Assembly: GCF_041146795.1 (NCBI RefSeq)
Contig: NC_135172.1
Span: forward strand, 16,627,123-16,691,122
From: Maylandia zebra
Taxonomy: Eukaryota > Chordata > Actinopteri > Cichliformes > Cichlidae
Reading direction: 5' to 3'
DNA length: 64,000 bases
The position numbers and the translations under genes were made by a program. The notes below the pieces were generated by a model that ran no database searches, was not told the DNA's origin, and worked only from the letters and a program-made list of their open reading frames with translations. Positions 1 through 10,905 of this stretch are shown here, piece after piece. Every line of letters begins with the position of its first letter. Position 1 is the stretch's first letter.

Positions 1-12
1 TAAAGTAAGATG

Positions 13-40
13 AGACACCGGAGCAACTCCGGTGCCTCAT
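13..40. other. Short inverted repeat in a pdia2 intron
   Basis: Two 12-base arms (gagacaccggag and ctccggtgcctc) pair with one mismatch around the loop caa. It lies about 155 bases downstream of the exon ending at 196, in the last visible pdia2 intron. No function is assigned; it could be a transposon remnant or a small RNA hairpin. Confidence 0.5.
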
Positions 41-195
41 TTAGCGAAGCAGCTTAAATCAAGGACTAATGAATTTGAAGTCAGAGAAAAGTGATGATCA
101 AAGTGATGTTGGCAAACTTCACTGCAAATTTGATTGAGTTGAATAATAAATGAACGCTCTGATTTCACAAGATCCCTGTCCAGGATTTGACTTAC

Positions 196-663
196 AAAAC
201 TCCACAAACACATTTTTGGTCGGGTCCAGAGCGACGGAGTCAAAGTTCTTTCCCACCAGGATTTTAACTGGTCCTTTGTCCCAGTCCTCTGGGATATCCT
301 CTGACCGATAGTAAGGCTGCAGAAGAAAAAAGGACCAGTTAGAAGAACTCGTACTTCTACAGTACTTTACTAGTTACATTACTTCACTCCAAGTGCTTTT
401 AACCTAACATTCACAGTCACATACAGACTTGAGAAGGTGAGGACTGTCTGCATTTGTAGTACCTTTGCAGTACCATCCACAACCTCTTGGCACAGCTGTC
501 GTAGTGAGTCTATGGTCAGTTCCTCTGAGTCATTGGCGTACTTCTTTCCTGTGTCCATATTAATGATGCGCATCGTGGGGGCGTCGTCCTTGGACACGGC
601 AAAGTAGCTCAGCACGTGTGACAGGGGCTCTGACACGTCTATCAGAATGAACAGCAGCTGTAT

Positions 664-750
<87 letters not shown>

Positions 751-818
751 TTCCAACAGTTTAGAGGACGAAGCACTGATGAAACAAAGTCTTCACCTTA
801 CATTGTAATGATCCGCAT

Positions 819-901
<83 letters not shown>

Positions 902-1045
902 CAGGACAGTTACCTTTCCCTTGAACTCCTTGGCAACAGCCTTGAATTTTTCCAGGAGCCTCATCTGACTCTCCGCTGTGGAGTTCATGAACAGAAGGCA
1001 GTGCACGTTGATGCCAGAGTTGAAGACTTTGTCTGCTACCTGAAA

Positions 1046-1127
<82 letters not shown>

Positions 1128-1312
1128 ATGCTATCATTTTTTAAATTTAATTGCAGTTTTCTCTTCGTGTCTGCTCACTGGTGTGTGCGTTACCTCCTGG
1201 CTGAATCGGATGATCAGCTGCAGGCTGTTTTGCTTGATGAAGGTGGTCATGTTGTTTTTGTCCAACTTCCCTTCTTCTGACAACACAAAGTCTGCTCTGC
1301 CATCATCAAACT

Positions 1313-1379
<67 letters not shown>

Positions 1380-4300
1380 TTACATTTTACATACTTGAAA
1401 TATTACACCTGCAGGATTAAGGTTCATAATTCTGTGCGTTCTTTCTCCACATCTATAACACAGTAGTTGCTGTATAATCTACCCTCTCAAATCCATAAAT
1501 GTCATAGTAATTAATGTGTTTTGGTCTTTAATTCAGTTTTAGTGGTTTTAATGTTTGATTTGTTACCTCATGTGTACGTTTTTTCTTTCACATACAGTAT
1601 GTTTAAATGGTTTTCTATGTTTGTTTTTTCTTAATTACCTATAAATAATATCAACCTACCAGGTTGCATTTTCCCTTTTAAATAAATACAAAGATTATTA
1701 CAACTATTTTGTCATATTCTCACTGATTCATCAAAATCTGTTTTATAGTGAAGTTATTCAAAGAAATGACTCATAGACTCAAAGAAGTTGATTCTGTTAT
1801 ATGTCACAGTCTCTTTTTCTGATGTTTTTTCTCTTCATGGTCAATAGGATAAATAATTTACAGGAACACGCAGTCACCATCTCCGGACACTAGATGGCAG
1901 CAAAGCAAAGTATCTGCAAAGTATTTGTACCGTTTTGAAGAGCACCACGGAGCTGCCTTTCACCTCATACTTCTGGAAAACCTCTGGAGTGGCTGTGACT
2001 CCAAACTCTGTGTCAGGCGTGTCCATAGCAACTTCCTTAAACACCTGAGCAGCTTCACTATCCAAACTCTGCAGGAGAGGGCGAGAGCATGGAGTTACGA
2101 GCACTCATAGATGATTGCATGATTTAATGTTAGCCTCGACAGAAGGACAGACCTCGAAGAATCCCACTACAGTGATGTTATGGGCGTCTATGAACTGAGC
2201 TGCAGAATCTGCAGACTCCAGGGCTTCAGCACCGGCGCCAGTGCGACGCTTCATCCACTGGATTATCCCCGTCGTCGTCCTCTTACCTGCAGAGAAAAGG
2301 TCGATATAAAGCGGCTGTTTCAGGTGCTTTGAAGCAAAGAGTGCCCAACATCAGCTTGTAGCTCAGCTTTGAGCAGAAATGATAACAAGAGAGTAGAAAC
2401 AGGCAGTCAAAGGAACAGTCAGAAAGTAATGGGTATTTGTAATATCTGCTAAAAGTCTGGCTTAATTAATAAATGTTGGAATTGCTAGCTAGCTTTTATT
2501 TTTAGTACTAGCTAAAAGGTTATGGGTAAATATTTGAAACAGCTAGTCAAAGTCATTTTATATCGAGGGGTACATACCGCCAACCCAGCTTTGACCTTAA
2601 GTAATCGGTCAGTATAGAGGTTTAACTGCATATTGCTAAATGTGTAGTTAAATGAGGGGGCAGGGATAGCTCAGTAGGTAGAGTGGTGGCCCCATGATCG
2701 GAAGGTCGGGGGTTCAACTCCACTGAACGGCTACCCTGAGGTACCCCTGAGCCGTCCCTACACACTGCTCCCCGGGCGCTGCATTGGTGGCTGCCCACTG
2801 CTTCACTGGGTGAATGGGTTAAATGCAGAGGAACTATTTCCCTATGCGGACTAACACATACATGAATAGAAAGTTTGCTGTAGTAAATGAAACAAATCTG
2901 TCTTAAATTGTAAGAAATAAATGTGTAAAAGTACAGAAAAAGTTGTGGTAGCTTATCGTGCAGACTGTCCTGTAATTATAAAGCACACAAGTGTCATTAA
3001 TTCCCAAAAAATACCTTTTTTTTTTTAATTTTGGACCCATTTATTTCTACAGTCAATAGTGAAAAAACAAGAACGTTACTGTTGTTTGTTTGTTTATCAG
3101 TCACTTAATTACACTTGAAGTGCAAATAGCCTTGGAGAAGGTTTTTAGCAGAAAAAAAGTTAAAAGCCCCAAATTGTCATCTAAAAAACATTTCCAAACC
3201 TGTCCAGTGGCTGGATTGGACTGTTTGCTGGAAAAATGAATTTACAGTAATTATTTTAATTTTAAAAAGTGTAGCATGAGTTCAATTCAACATGTTTTAA
3301 TGTGAGAAGTGATGCTGATGAAGGGCTACTTTTTAAAAATACAATTTTTGGTCACATTAGATTCTTATTGTAATAAAGTTGAGCGAAAGACCAGTAAAGA
3401 CCTCTAGGCAGATTCCAACCCTTATTGCATATGGGTCAGCTGCTCTACTCAGTACCCATCCCACAGGCCTTTGTGGGAACCACAGCTTTGACACACAAAG
3501 ACTCAGAAAAATTATAATAATTAAAAAATATCTAACACCAACTGGGTTACACAGTAGTTTAAACACGCACATTTGGTTCAGTGTGCAAACTAATAGATGA
3601 TAACCCTCGAAGGTGCTGGGAGGTGGAAAAATGCAAACTATACACAATCAGGTGATGATGTTCACTGATGATGCATAAAGAGCTGCTTGTGTTTGTGTAT
3701 AAGTGTGTGTGTTCACCGGTGTATTCGACAGGCTCTTTGCGGTCTCCATTGATGAAGAGTTTCAGAGTGGGGAAGCTTCCGACGTCAAACTCTTCGGCCA
3801 GCTCTTTCTCCTCCGTGGCGTCCACTTTGGCCAAGCGCTGCTCCGGCTCCTCCTCCTTCAGCTTCTCGGCAGCCTCGGCGTAAATTGGCTCCAGCTGTTT
3901 ACAGTGACCGCACCAAGGAGCATCTACAGTACATATAAAAACACATGAACACACACAGTTCAATGAAAGTTCCAGAGAACTCCAGAGAGAGTGAGAGACA
4001 GAGGGAGACACTACAGGGGTTTGTCCACAGCAGGCCTCTGCTGCTATCAGCAGCTCCTGTCCAGATACTCATGGAAATGAGCAGCTGATAGAAAAGTGGC
4101 AGTTGGGCTCCGTCTTTCTCCCCCATGTCTCATTTCCTCGTCCTGGCCTCTCCGCTTCAGTTCATCTGTGGGAGAGTTGAACCCGCACAACACCTGGACA
4201 GGACGTGTCACGTGTGCGATAATGCCTCGGCGCTGTTAAAGGCTGGGAAAGGAAAGATTTTCTCTCTTTTGTAAATTGATCAAATTTTAAATTCCTTGCC

Positions 4301-4952
4301 AGCAAAATGAGATAATCTTTTCACTTCCTGCCATATTTTCTAACCTTCTTTGATCAGTTTAGATTAGATTATGTTCCCAGGATGAACAAGGAGCATTAAT
4401 GCTTATTTTACATTTTAGTTTTCATGTTATTACATAAAATCTGCACAACTTACCTATGAGTTCTTCTTTATGTGGCGCCTTATGCCAACCTTCGCTGTCA
4501 CTGATGTTATTTGTGCATAAAAGCAACTCAAATTTAATAACAATTGTGTTGAAGACAGAACAAAGCGATAAGGGAAAATTAATCACAAGTTATTACTGGC
4601 ATCTAAAGAAGGAGAAAGAGCTCATTTATCATAATAATCAGGATTTTGTTCCAGGATATAAGACATCCCACTTACAGAATTCAACCAGTAAATACTGATT
4701 CTCGCTGAGGGCTCTTTCAAAGTTGTTGATGTGAAGGATCATGACGTTATTCTCCTCCTCTATCTCAGTTGTTTTCTCTTTCTTTGGTGCCTCTGCCTCC
4801 TCCTCCGCCTCCTCGGTTGTCTCCTCCGATGCCTCCTCAGACGTCTCCTCTTGCGTCTCTGTCTGGCTGTCAGTGCTGTCCTCGGCCTGCGTGCAGGAGG
4901 CCCACAGCAGCAGGCCCAGCAGCGCTATGAACAAAAGCTTGTGAGTCTTCAT
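196..4952 (-). CDS. pdia2: Protein disulfide isomerase A2 (3' end beyond window)
   Basis: A thiol oxidoreductase of the ER lumen that forms and isomerises disulfides in secretory proteins; PDIA2 is the exocrine-pancreas member. Coding exons in transcript order: 4676-4952, 3717-3923, 2153-2286, 1931-2068, 1194-1310, 914-1039, 463-657, 196-316. Phases join cleanly to about 438 codons. The product starts with a signal peptide ([19 protein letters not shown]) and a strongly acidic stretch. The first thioredoxin domain has the active site APWCGHC, split by intron 1 after VEF. Domains b and b' follow (VVGFFE, then FDDGRADF, which fits PDIA2 better than P4HB). The start of domain a' is present (VGKNF, NVFVEF), but its CGHC site and the ER-retention tail lie left of the window. 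The acceptor of exon 463-657 is chosen at 657/658 because it gives the family motif KGK-LLFILID. Synteny with percc1 supports PDIA2 over P4HB. Confidence 0.9.
666..749. repeat. (CA)n microsatellite, about 42 units
   Basis: A pure CA tract; on the pdia2 sense strand it reads (TG)n and ends 8 bases before the 3' splice site of exon 463-657. The usual polypyrimidine tract is absent there. Confidence 0.98.
820..898. repeat. (CA)n microsatellite, about 39 units
   Basis: A pure CA tract. On the pdia2 sense strand the (TG)n begins about 15 bases after the 5' splice site of exon 914-1039. With the tract at 666-749 it makes up most of that 256-base intron. Confidence 0.98.
1048..1122. repeat. (CA)n microsatellite, about 37 units
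   Basis: A pure CA tract occupying about half of the 154-base intron between exons 1194-1310 and 914-1039. On the sense strand it reads (TG)n followed by tattttcag at the acceptor. Confidence 0.98.
1318..1378. repeat. (CA)n microsatellite, about 30 units
   Basis: A pure CA tract. On the pdia2 sense strand (TG)n is followed by tttgctag, the acceptor of exon 1194-1310. Confidence 0.98.
2655..2860 (+). mobile_element. tRNA-derived SINE
   Basis: The head resembles a tRNA gene, with an A-box-like tagctcagtaggtagag at 2667-2683 and a B-box-like ggttcaactcc from 2711. It is followed by a non-tRNA body (ctgcccactgcttcactggg, then gggttaaatgcagagg) typical of teleost SINEs. It lies in a pdia2 intron, antisense to the gene. 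The missing cloverleaf 3' half and the SINE body rule out a working tRNA gene. Confidence 0.8.
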
Positions 4953-6600
4953 GTCTGCGTCTCTGTCTGAGCTGCTCTGGTACCTGTGCTTAGGTGTAGG
5001 TGACCGTCAATGCATGTGTCTTTTACTCTTTGTACGATTATTTATCTAAGATGAAGCGTGTGTGTCAGAATGTTACTGGCCTTCCCTGTCATCCAATCAG
5101 GCGTCACGCCTGTAGGGGAAACTTTCCAGTCTCGGCCAATCAAACGATGCCTTGTAGATTCAGAATTGGGTAAACTGGATAATCGACTGCTGTGTTTGAT
5201 CACACGTACACCTACTCGTATGTTTGTGTTTGTGTTTCTTTTGTTTATAGCGTTTAAATAGACCTCCCCATACACCACGTGGTAGCATTAAAACGCTTTT
5301 AACTTTAACTCCTCTTTCTGCTCCTTATCAAACCCTCATTTACCTAAAAACTCCCACAGTGATACTAACAAGTGGATTAACAACTCTTACCATTTATCAC
5401 ACCCTTTATGTTTACTCAAACTACAGAGACCACTTTCCACAGTTGCCCCTGTCATGACCTCAATTTTAAATCCACAGCACCATTAATCAAGAAAGATAGC
5501 AAGTTTCTCTGTTTTCTCTTCAAGCTAGCAACGTGAAATATCACTGAAGCTGAGTGCTGTCAACATAGTGCTGTCTTTGTCATGCAGATGCTTTGCGTTT
5601 TACTGTGCGTGTCGATGTGCGCTTCAGTTAATCTAAAACCAGTACATGTAACACTCACATACGCACGGCTCACAGCGCCGAGTCTTTCTCCACAGGCAGA
5701 GGTTGTCCAGCTGTTTTCAGGATTTTAAAACTTGCTTCAAAAGTTGAGATTGAAGTTTGAGCTCTTAAAACAACCGCGAGGTTCTTTTCTTTTAACCTTT
5801 GTGTTCCTCTAAAACGTATGTTTTGAAAAGTCTTACTTATTTGCTGAATTCAGTTTTTTTTATATAGTGCCAAATGAGAACAACAGTCATCTCAAGGTTT
5901 ATATTGTAAGGTAAAGTTTTTATGAGCAAGCACTTGGCAACAGTGGGAAAGAAAAACTCCCTTTTAACAGGAAGAAACCTCTGGCAGCACCAGGCTCGGG
6001 GAGCCGTGACCGGTTGGGGTTGACGAGAGGGAGACGGGACAAAAGACGTGCTGTGGAAGCCACATCTGTTTCTGTTTATAACTTTAAAACTCAATGACTA
6101 TCTTGGAACTTTATTGAACTACGTCCAGGTTTCTCAATGTTGCTCTGAGATTCAAAGAAGCAGGTCATTGCTTCCAGCATCCTCTCTGTCTCCATTTTTA
6201 GTTTCCTGTCGTCTCTCTAATACCGATTCGCAGATAAAGGTAAATTGCGCATTAATGTGAAGGGTTTCACTCCAGGAAACAGCTGCAAAAGAAAAGTTTG
6301 TGTTGCTGCCCGTCTGTTTAACCTTGGACAGCTTCTATGTACAATAGAGATACCGTGAGATAAATGATGGGTGTGGTGAGTAGTGTTTTCTTTACACCTG
6401 TAACCCAATGCTGTAGCCACACACAGCAGGGATGTTACAGCGTCCTGGAGTGCACCTGTGCAACCATGTGGCAGAACAAGAAGTTAAACTTCTTTTTTTA
6501 ACAGCTCCATGACTGCATGACCAAAACGATGATGGATTTATTCAGAAAAACGTAATTTTTCAACCCAACACAGCCATATTTGACAAAATCCAAACTGTGA
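4953..6600. other. pdia2 upstream / percc1 downstream intergenic region
   Basis: About 1.6 kb between the pdia2 start codon and the percc1 3' UTR. It should hold the pdia2 promoter and 5' UTR. On the minus strand an AT-rich gataaataatc sits about 90 bases upstream of the ATG, but I cannot assign a confident TATA box. The only other recognisable feature is the interspersed repeat at about 5845-6060. No coding gene is seen. Confidence 0.5.
5845..6060. mobile_element. Interspersed teleost repeat fragment
   Basis: The stretch with atgagcaagcacttggcaac, gggaaagaaaaactccc, ttttaacaggaagaaacc and accaggctcgggg matches a repeat I recognise as very common in percomorph genomes. I cannot name its family with confidence. 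The right boundary is approximate. Confidence 0.5.
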
Positions 6601-6770
6601 ATTAGGGAGTAAATAACAGCAACAAAGAGTCAACACTCATGTTAATGAATCTATTTTATAAAATATCAACAGCAGCTCTACAAAATGTTATGCAACAGAA
6701 ATAAAGCGTAACAGTTTCACATCCGATTATGTTACAGTAGTAGAGGACACAGTGGGTCCTGGTACATTTT

Positions 6771-6776
6771 TTTATT
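6771..6776 (-). terminator. percc1: Candidate percc1 polyadenylation signal
   Basis: The minus strand reads AATAAA about 125 bases downstream of the percc1 stop codon. A second AATAAA lies further on, near 6538. Motif-level evidence only. Confidence 0.4.
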
Positions 6777-6900
6777 AAACTAAATCTCACTCTGCTCAGA
6801 TGGCAGGTTCTTTGTCCCGACCCTTTCAAACTGCAGAAAACTGTATTTGTAAAAGGATCATAAGTGGAGTCTTTTCAGTCCCAGGCTGAGGGTGGCGTGA

Positions 6901-7752
6901 TCAGTGCTGCATGTTTGTGTTCTCCGTCAGCGTGTGAGTGAGCTCCGGGTTTGGATCCCAGTTTGCCAACAGGTCGCTGAAGTCTGGCTGAGCGCTGTCG
7001 AGGGTGTGCATGTCGTGCTGCGCTGGGACGTTATAGTGCATGTGCGCGTTCTCGTCCGTGCGTGTGAGGTCCTGCGAAGGCGAGGCGCCGGTCCTGTGTG
7101 CGATGTCAAGCGTGTTACTCAGAGTGACCAGAGGGCAGCTGTGGATCGGCTCGGTCCAGAAACTGAGAGGCAGGTGCCGTTTGATCATCGGTTGGCCTCG
7201 GCCCTTGCTCGGGGCCCTGAGGTCAAACAGTTCAGCCAGGGGCCCCAGCCCACTGCTGTTGCCTTTTGCAGCCGCGGCTCTCTGCTCTTCAGGACAGGCC
7301 CTGAAGCTGTTCTCCTGCATCTCAGGACTTCCTCTCGCTATTCTCATCAGGTCGTCATAGTAACGCAGACGCCCACTGGTGGTGATGGAGATGGAGTCGC
7401 TGTAGATGTCGCACGCCTCTCGGTCACCGGAGCAGCGACCGAAATAGCGCTGCACATCGCGACTGATGATGTCGGCGAACCTCAGCAGCTGCTTGGTCAC
7501 ATCCAGAGCATGGTGAGCGGGGTTTAAGAAAACCTCCTCCAAACCTTCTTCCTCTTCCTCCTGAGCCTCAGATTCTTCGTCCTCCTCGTCTTCATCTGCC
7601 TGTCTCTCTTCTTCGTCTTCTCTCTCCTCTGGCTTCTCTGGCAGCGTCTTCTCGTAGGCACCGTCCTTACACGGAGAATGCTGAAAAATCATGGGGAAGT
7701 AGGCCGGAGTCGGAGCCTGGATGAGAAAGTTCCTGATGACACCTGCAGCCAT
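6901..7752 (-). CDS. percc1: PERCC1, proline- and glutamate-rich coiled-coil protein
   Basis: A single coding exon of 283 residues. In mammals PERCC1 is needed for enteroendocrine cell development, and loss of it or its enhancer causes severe congenital diarrhoea. The call rests on three features remembered from the human protein: the start MAAGVIR; the acidic run at about residues 40-72 followed by a helix with QLLRFADIISRDVQRYFGR (about 88-106); and LGPLAELFDLR near residue 170. A downstream YYDDLMRIARG also fits. No signal peptide or membrane segment is seen, and the C-terminal third looks disordered. An intron acceptor (ctcaccag) lies about 20 bases upstream of the ATG, so the 5' UTR is spliced. 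The neighbouring pdia2 matches human chromosome 16p13.3, where both genes lie. Confidence 0.87.
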   Translation of the reverse strand: MAAGVIRNFLIQAPTPAYFPMIFQHSPCKDGAYEKTLPEKPEEREDEEERQADEDEEDEESEAQEEEEEGLEEVFLNPAHHALDVTKQLLRFADIISRDVQRYFGRCSGDREACDIYSDSISITTSGRLRYYDDLMRIARGSPEMQENSFRACPEEQRAAAAKGNSSGLGPLAELFDLRAPSKGRGQPMIKRHLPLSFWTEPIHSCPLVTLSNTLDIAHRTGASPSQDLTRTDENAHMHYNVPAQHDMHTLDSAQPDFSDLLANWDPNPELTHTLTENTNMQH

Positions 7753-7860
7753 GTCGGCTTCTAATCCTGGTGAGATGAATGAAGAAAGAGGGACAGTAAG
7801 AACTTGATTGGGAATAACAAAAAAAGGATAAAACGCTTATATTGAGTTTCCTTACCTTAC

Positions 7861-7925
7861 CTAGCTGCCAGGTTTAGTGTCTGTCCAAGAATAAAGGTCT
7901 GGCCTGGGTCACTGATGGATTTGCT
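7861..7925 (-). other. percc1: percc1 5' UTR exon (predicted)
   Basis: On the minus strand, sequence ending ggcagctag is followed by the donor gtaaggtaag; the matching acceptor is at about 7776. This joins a short non-coding leader to the coding exon. The 5' end is placed about 30 bases downstream of the TATA-like element and is approximate. Confidence 0.5.
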
Positions 7926-7950
7926 CGATGTGCCCTCCAGGACCGGCCCT

Positions 7951-8041
7951 GTATATATACCTCCGCACACGCCAGTAGGCGTGTGTGTGACTGGCGTCGG
8001 ATGAGGCAGCTTCCAGGACAAATATTTGCGCGCGGGATTGG
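7951..8041 (-). promoter_or_regulatory. percc1: percc1 core promoter: TATA-like and CCAAT boxes
   Basis: The minus strand has gtatatatac at 7951-7960, a good TATA box for the predicted 5' UTR exon. A CCAAT box (rc of attgg at 8037-8041) lies about 80 bases upstream. A strong TATA promoter fits a cell-type-restricted gene. Inferred from motifs and spacing only. Confidence 0.5.
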
Positions 8042-8159
8042 TCAAACACACATTGTTTACTTTATCACTGGGCAACCGGGGAGGGGGGCCGAAGCTAATG
8101 GACCCTCTGCTAGGGGATGATGGAGATTTGTTATCCAGACGCGGACACAAACACATCAT

Positions 8160-10320
8160 TGCCTTTTTCCGTCCCTGTTATCAGGCTAGTTAAAGGATAA
8201 AAGAGCATGAAATCAAATCACATGCTGTTTTGACTTTTAAAGGGGAACACTTTGAACCCCCATCAGCCCACCACATGCCCCCTACGACAGCAGGCTAACA
8301 CACAGGCTGGCCAGACACACTCTCCCTAACGAACGACACAGTGTAATATTCTTTAAAGCACCCAAGTAACGCGCCATCGGCCGCTGGTTGACTTGGAGGG
8401 TAAAACAGAGAAAATCAGAGTGCCCTCAAGGAATAAACTGATAAGCAGGTTAGCTGTTAGCATCTCATGGTATAAAACCACTCAACCAATTAAAGCTGAC
8501 AGGGAGGAGATACTTTATCATTTATTGTCAATATACAAAAACTACAAACTCTACGGTGTTGCACCATCTTTCTATGATTTACAACTTCCCTGGTTTGTGT
8601 CGGGATTTGGCCTCCTGAGCTTATTCATTCAAAAAGATTTTAAAATAGATATTCAGATACCAGATGTCATATCACATAGTTTTAAAGTAACGTTTTAAAG
8701 ACCTGCACCACCAATTGTGAAGTCCATAAAATGCCGTTCAGCCTCTCGGTTTGACATAGACCTAAAATAATGGCCACAAAGACAAAAGTAGGTTTGTTTT
8801 CAGTGCTGTTTTTCCAAAAAGCTACCAACATAAACCCATGTGCTTTTCTAACTTAAAACTTAACTCATGCATCATTAGTTCCCCAGACATGGATTAAGGC
8901 TAGTCTTGGACTAAAAGCTTTAATCAGTGGAGATTGTTACTGATTATTGACTTCGGCTTAGTCTGTGTCTATGAACCAGGCTGGTACTGCTTCAGAACAA
9001 GACTCCTTTAAAAACACAAAGAGAAAAACAAAGACAACAAAAATTAAGTTTTGCAATATGCTCTAAGTTGGTACTTACAGATAAAGTTTAAACTGAAACT
9101 TGAATTTTTGAAATCAAAAAGGAAATACACTCTTCACAGAAAACTGCACAATAATTGCAGTTGTCTCACAGATTAAGGCCAATTTGACCTGGTTTGCACT
9201 GTAACATTGTATATACGTGTCTTGCTTCTGTTTATATGTGCATGTAGAGCATTATTTAATGTGTGTGTGTGTGTGTGTTATCAGGACACCCTGACTCCCC
9301 TGGTCTGCCTGTCATCAGTATCCAGGCTTCTGTGTTGATTTTAGGGCTAAAGATCAATAGCAGCAATATGTCAGCTCTCAAGAGGCTGACAAAGAATTAC
9401 ACACGCTTTTAGGCACACAAGCACATAGACACGCAAAACAAACACAGTAACTTTGTGATTTGTCTAACATGTTATATTCATTATAAAAAGCACACATGCA
9501 AACTAAAGATTTTAGACCACTTTCTATGACATACATACAATAGATGTTTGTACAAGATAAATGGCAATTATCGTCAGTTGTCATTCTTTAATATTTAGTT
9601 ATGATAAATAAAAATGAAGTCATCATAAAATCTTTACTTGCTTATACGTATGGCCTTTGGTAACAAACTCAAAAGCTACAGGTGTTCATGTAAAAAGGAA
9701 ATTTAAAGAAGTTCAGTAGTAATGTTTTTAAAAAGTTATTATTTTTCCATTTTTAATTAATAGATGTTAGAAACATGCAAACCTTTGATAAAACGGTGAA
9801 TTAAGAATGACTGGGACGTGATGTCATATCCTGTCCACTGTTTCTCCTCTGTGCACCCCGTTTTACCTGTGTTATTTTAAAATTAACTAAATAAAATAAA
9901 AAAATATTATACATATCTTTGCTGTTAATTGAAGGGAGAAAATGAACAGAATGGAATAATTTAAAAAATGTGATTACATTTTAATAAAAGTTCTTTTTAA
10001 TCTCAAAGACATGAATTAAAATTACATCAAATATCAAAATAAATCTTTTTCTTTGAAAATACTTGTTTATCACACTCTGAAAACTATATTTGAGCAAAGT
10101 CAGGGACATTTTTCCCTTTCATATTTACAAAAATATAAGACTGACTGTACATTGAACATTTAGACACAGAGATGAGATTGTCCTATAACAGGGAGGAGAA
10201 TTTGGGCAAAATTGTTATAGAATAATGTTGTGGGCTTTGTGAGTTTGTTTCTGTAACAGTTTAATAAATCGTCTTTCAGATAAAATCAAAAAATCATTGA
10301 AAATCTGCCTCTTTTTGTTT
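8160..10320. other. Intergenic region between percc1 and tlr2 copy A
   Basis: About 2.2 kb of AT-rich sequence without a convincing gene. A 101-codon plus-strand frame at 8393-8698 has no recognisable domain and I do not call it. A short (GT)9 tract lies at 9261-9278. This interval joins the pdia2-percc1 neighbourhood to the tlr2-tmem131l neighbourhood. Confidence 0.5.
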
Positions 10321-10905
10321 TTAAAACTTTACTACCTTCAAACTGAATAGTAGGAATGACCTGTATAAAACAATTATGACCAGTAAAAGACTACTGACTA
10401 TCTCACTTTACTTATTATGTAAACCTACATGTGTATATCCATGTATGTACATGGTTTGTGTGCATACATTCATATAGAAAATAAATCTACTGTTATAAAA
10501 TATAGAGAAAAGCATATTTGCAGGAAGAATTTACATTTCATTTCAAACACAATTGGCACAATAACTGGATGAAATTAAATCAGAGGATTTCAGAAATGCA
10601 AATGCAGGTATTTTTTTAAACTGCAACATTATAAGTATACAATCTCCTGTCCTGTAAATTAAAAGGAATTAAATTGAAGTGAGTCAGCTGAGAAAATGGA
10701 ATTATTAAAAAAGATTTACTAAATTACATTCGACTTAAAAAAAATTAGATCATAACTTTTCATATTAATTTTGTTAAAATAAGATACTAAAAGATAAAAG
10801 TAGTATGTTACACTGTATTCATAGCATAAAATCACTGACATTGTAGCACTCAGAAAACATAATTTGAATGTACACTCATTTTAATATTTCTAACTATAAA
10901 TGCTT

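Noticed and set aside
379..1121. Open frames encoding long Cys-Val runs
   Set aside because: These are read-through of (CA)n microsatellites; the real pdia2 exons lie beside them with good splice sites.
2655..2735. A functional tRNA gene
   Set aside because: The A- and B-box-like parts are present, but the 3' half does not complete a cloverleaf and SINE body sequence follows.
8393..8698. A 101-codon plus-strand frame as a host gene
   Set aside because: No recognised domain, no splice context, and it lies upstream of percc1 in AT-rich sequence.
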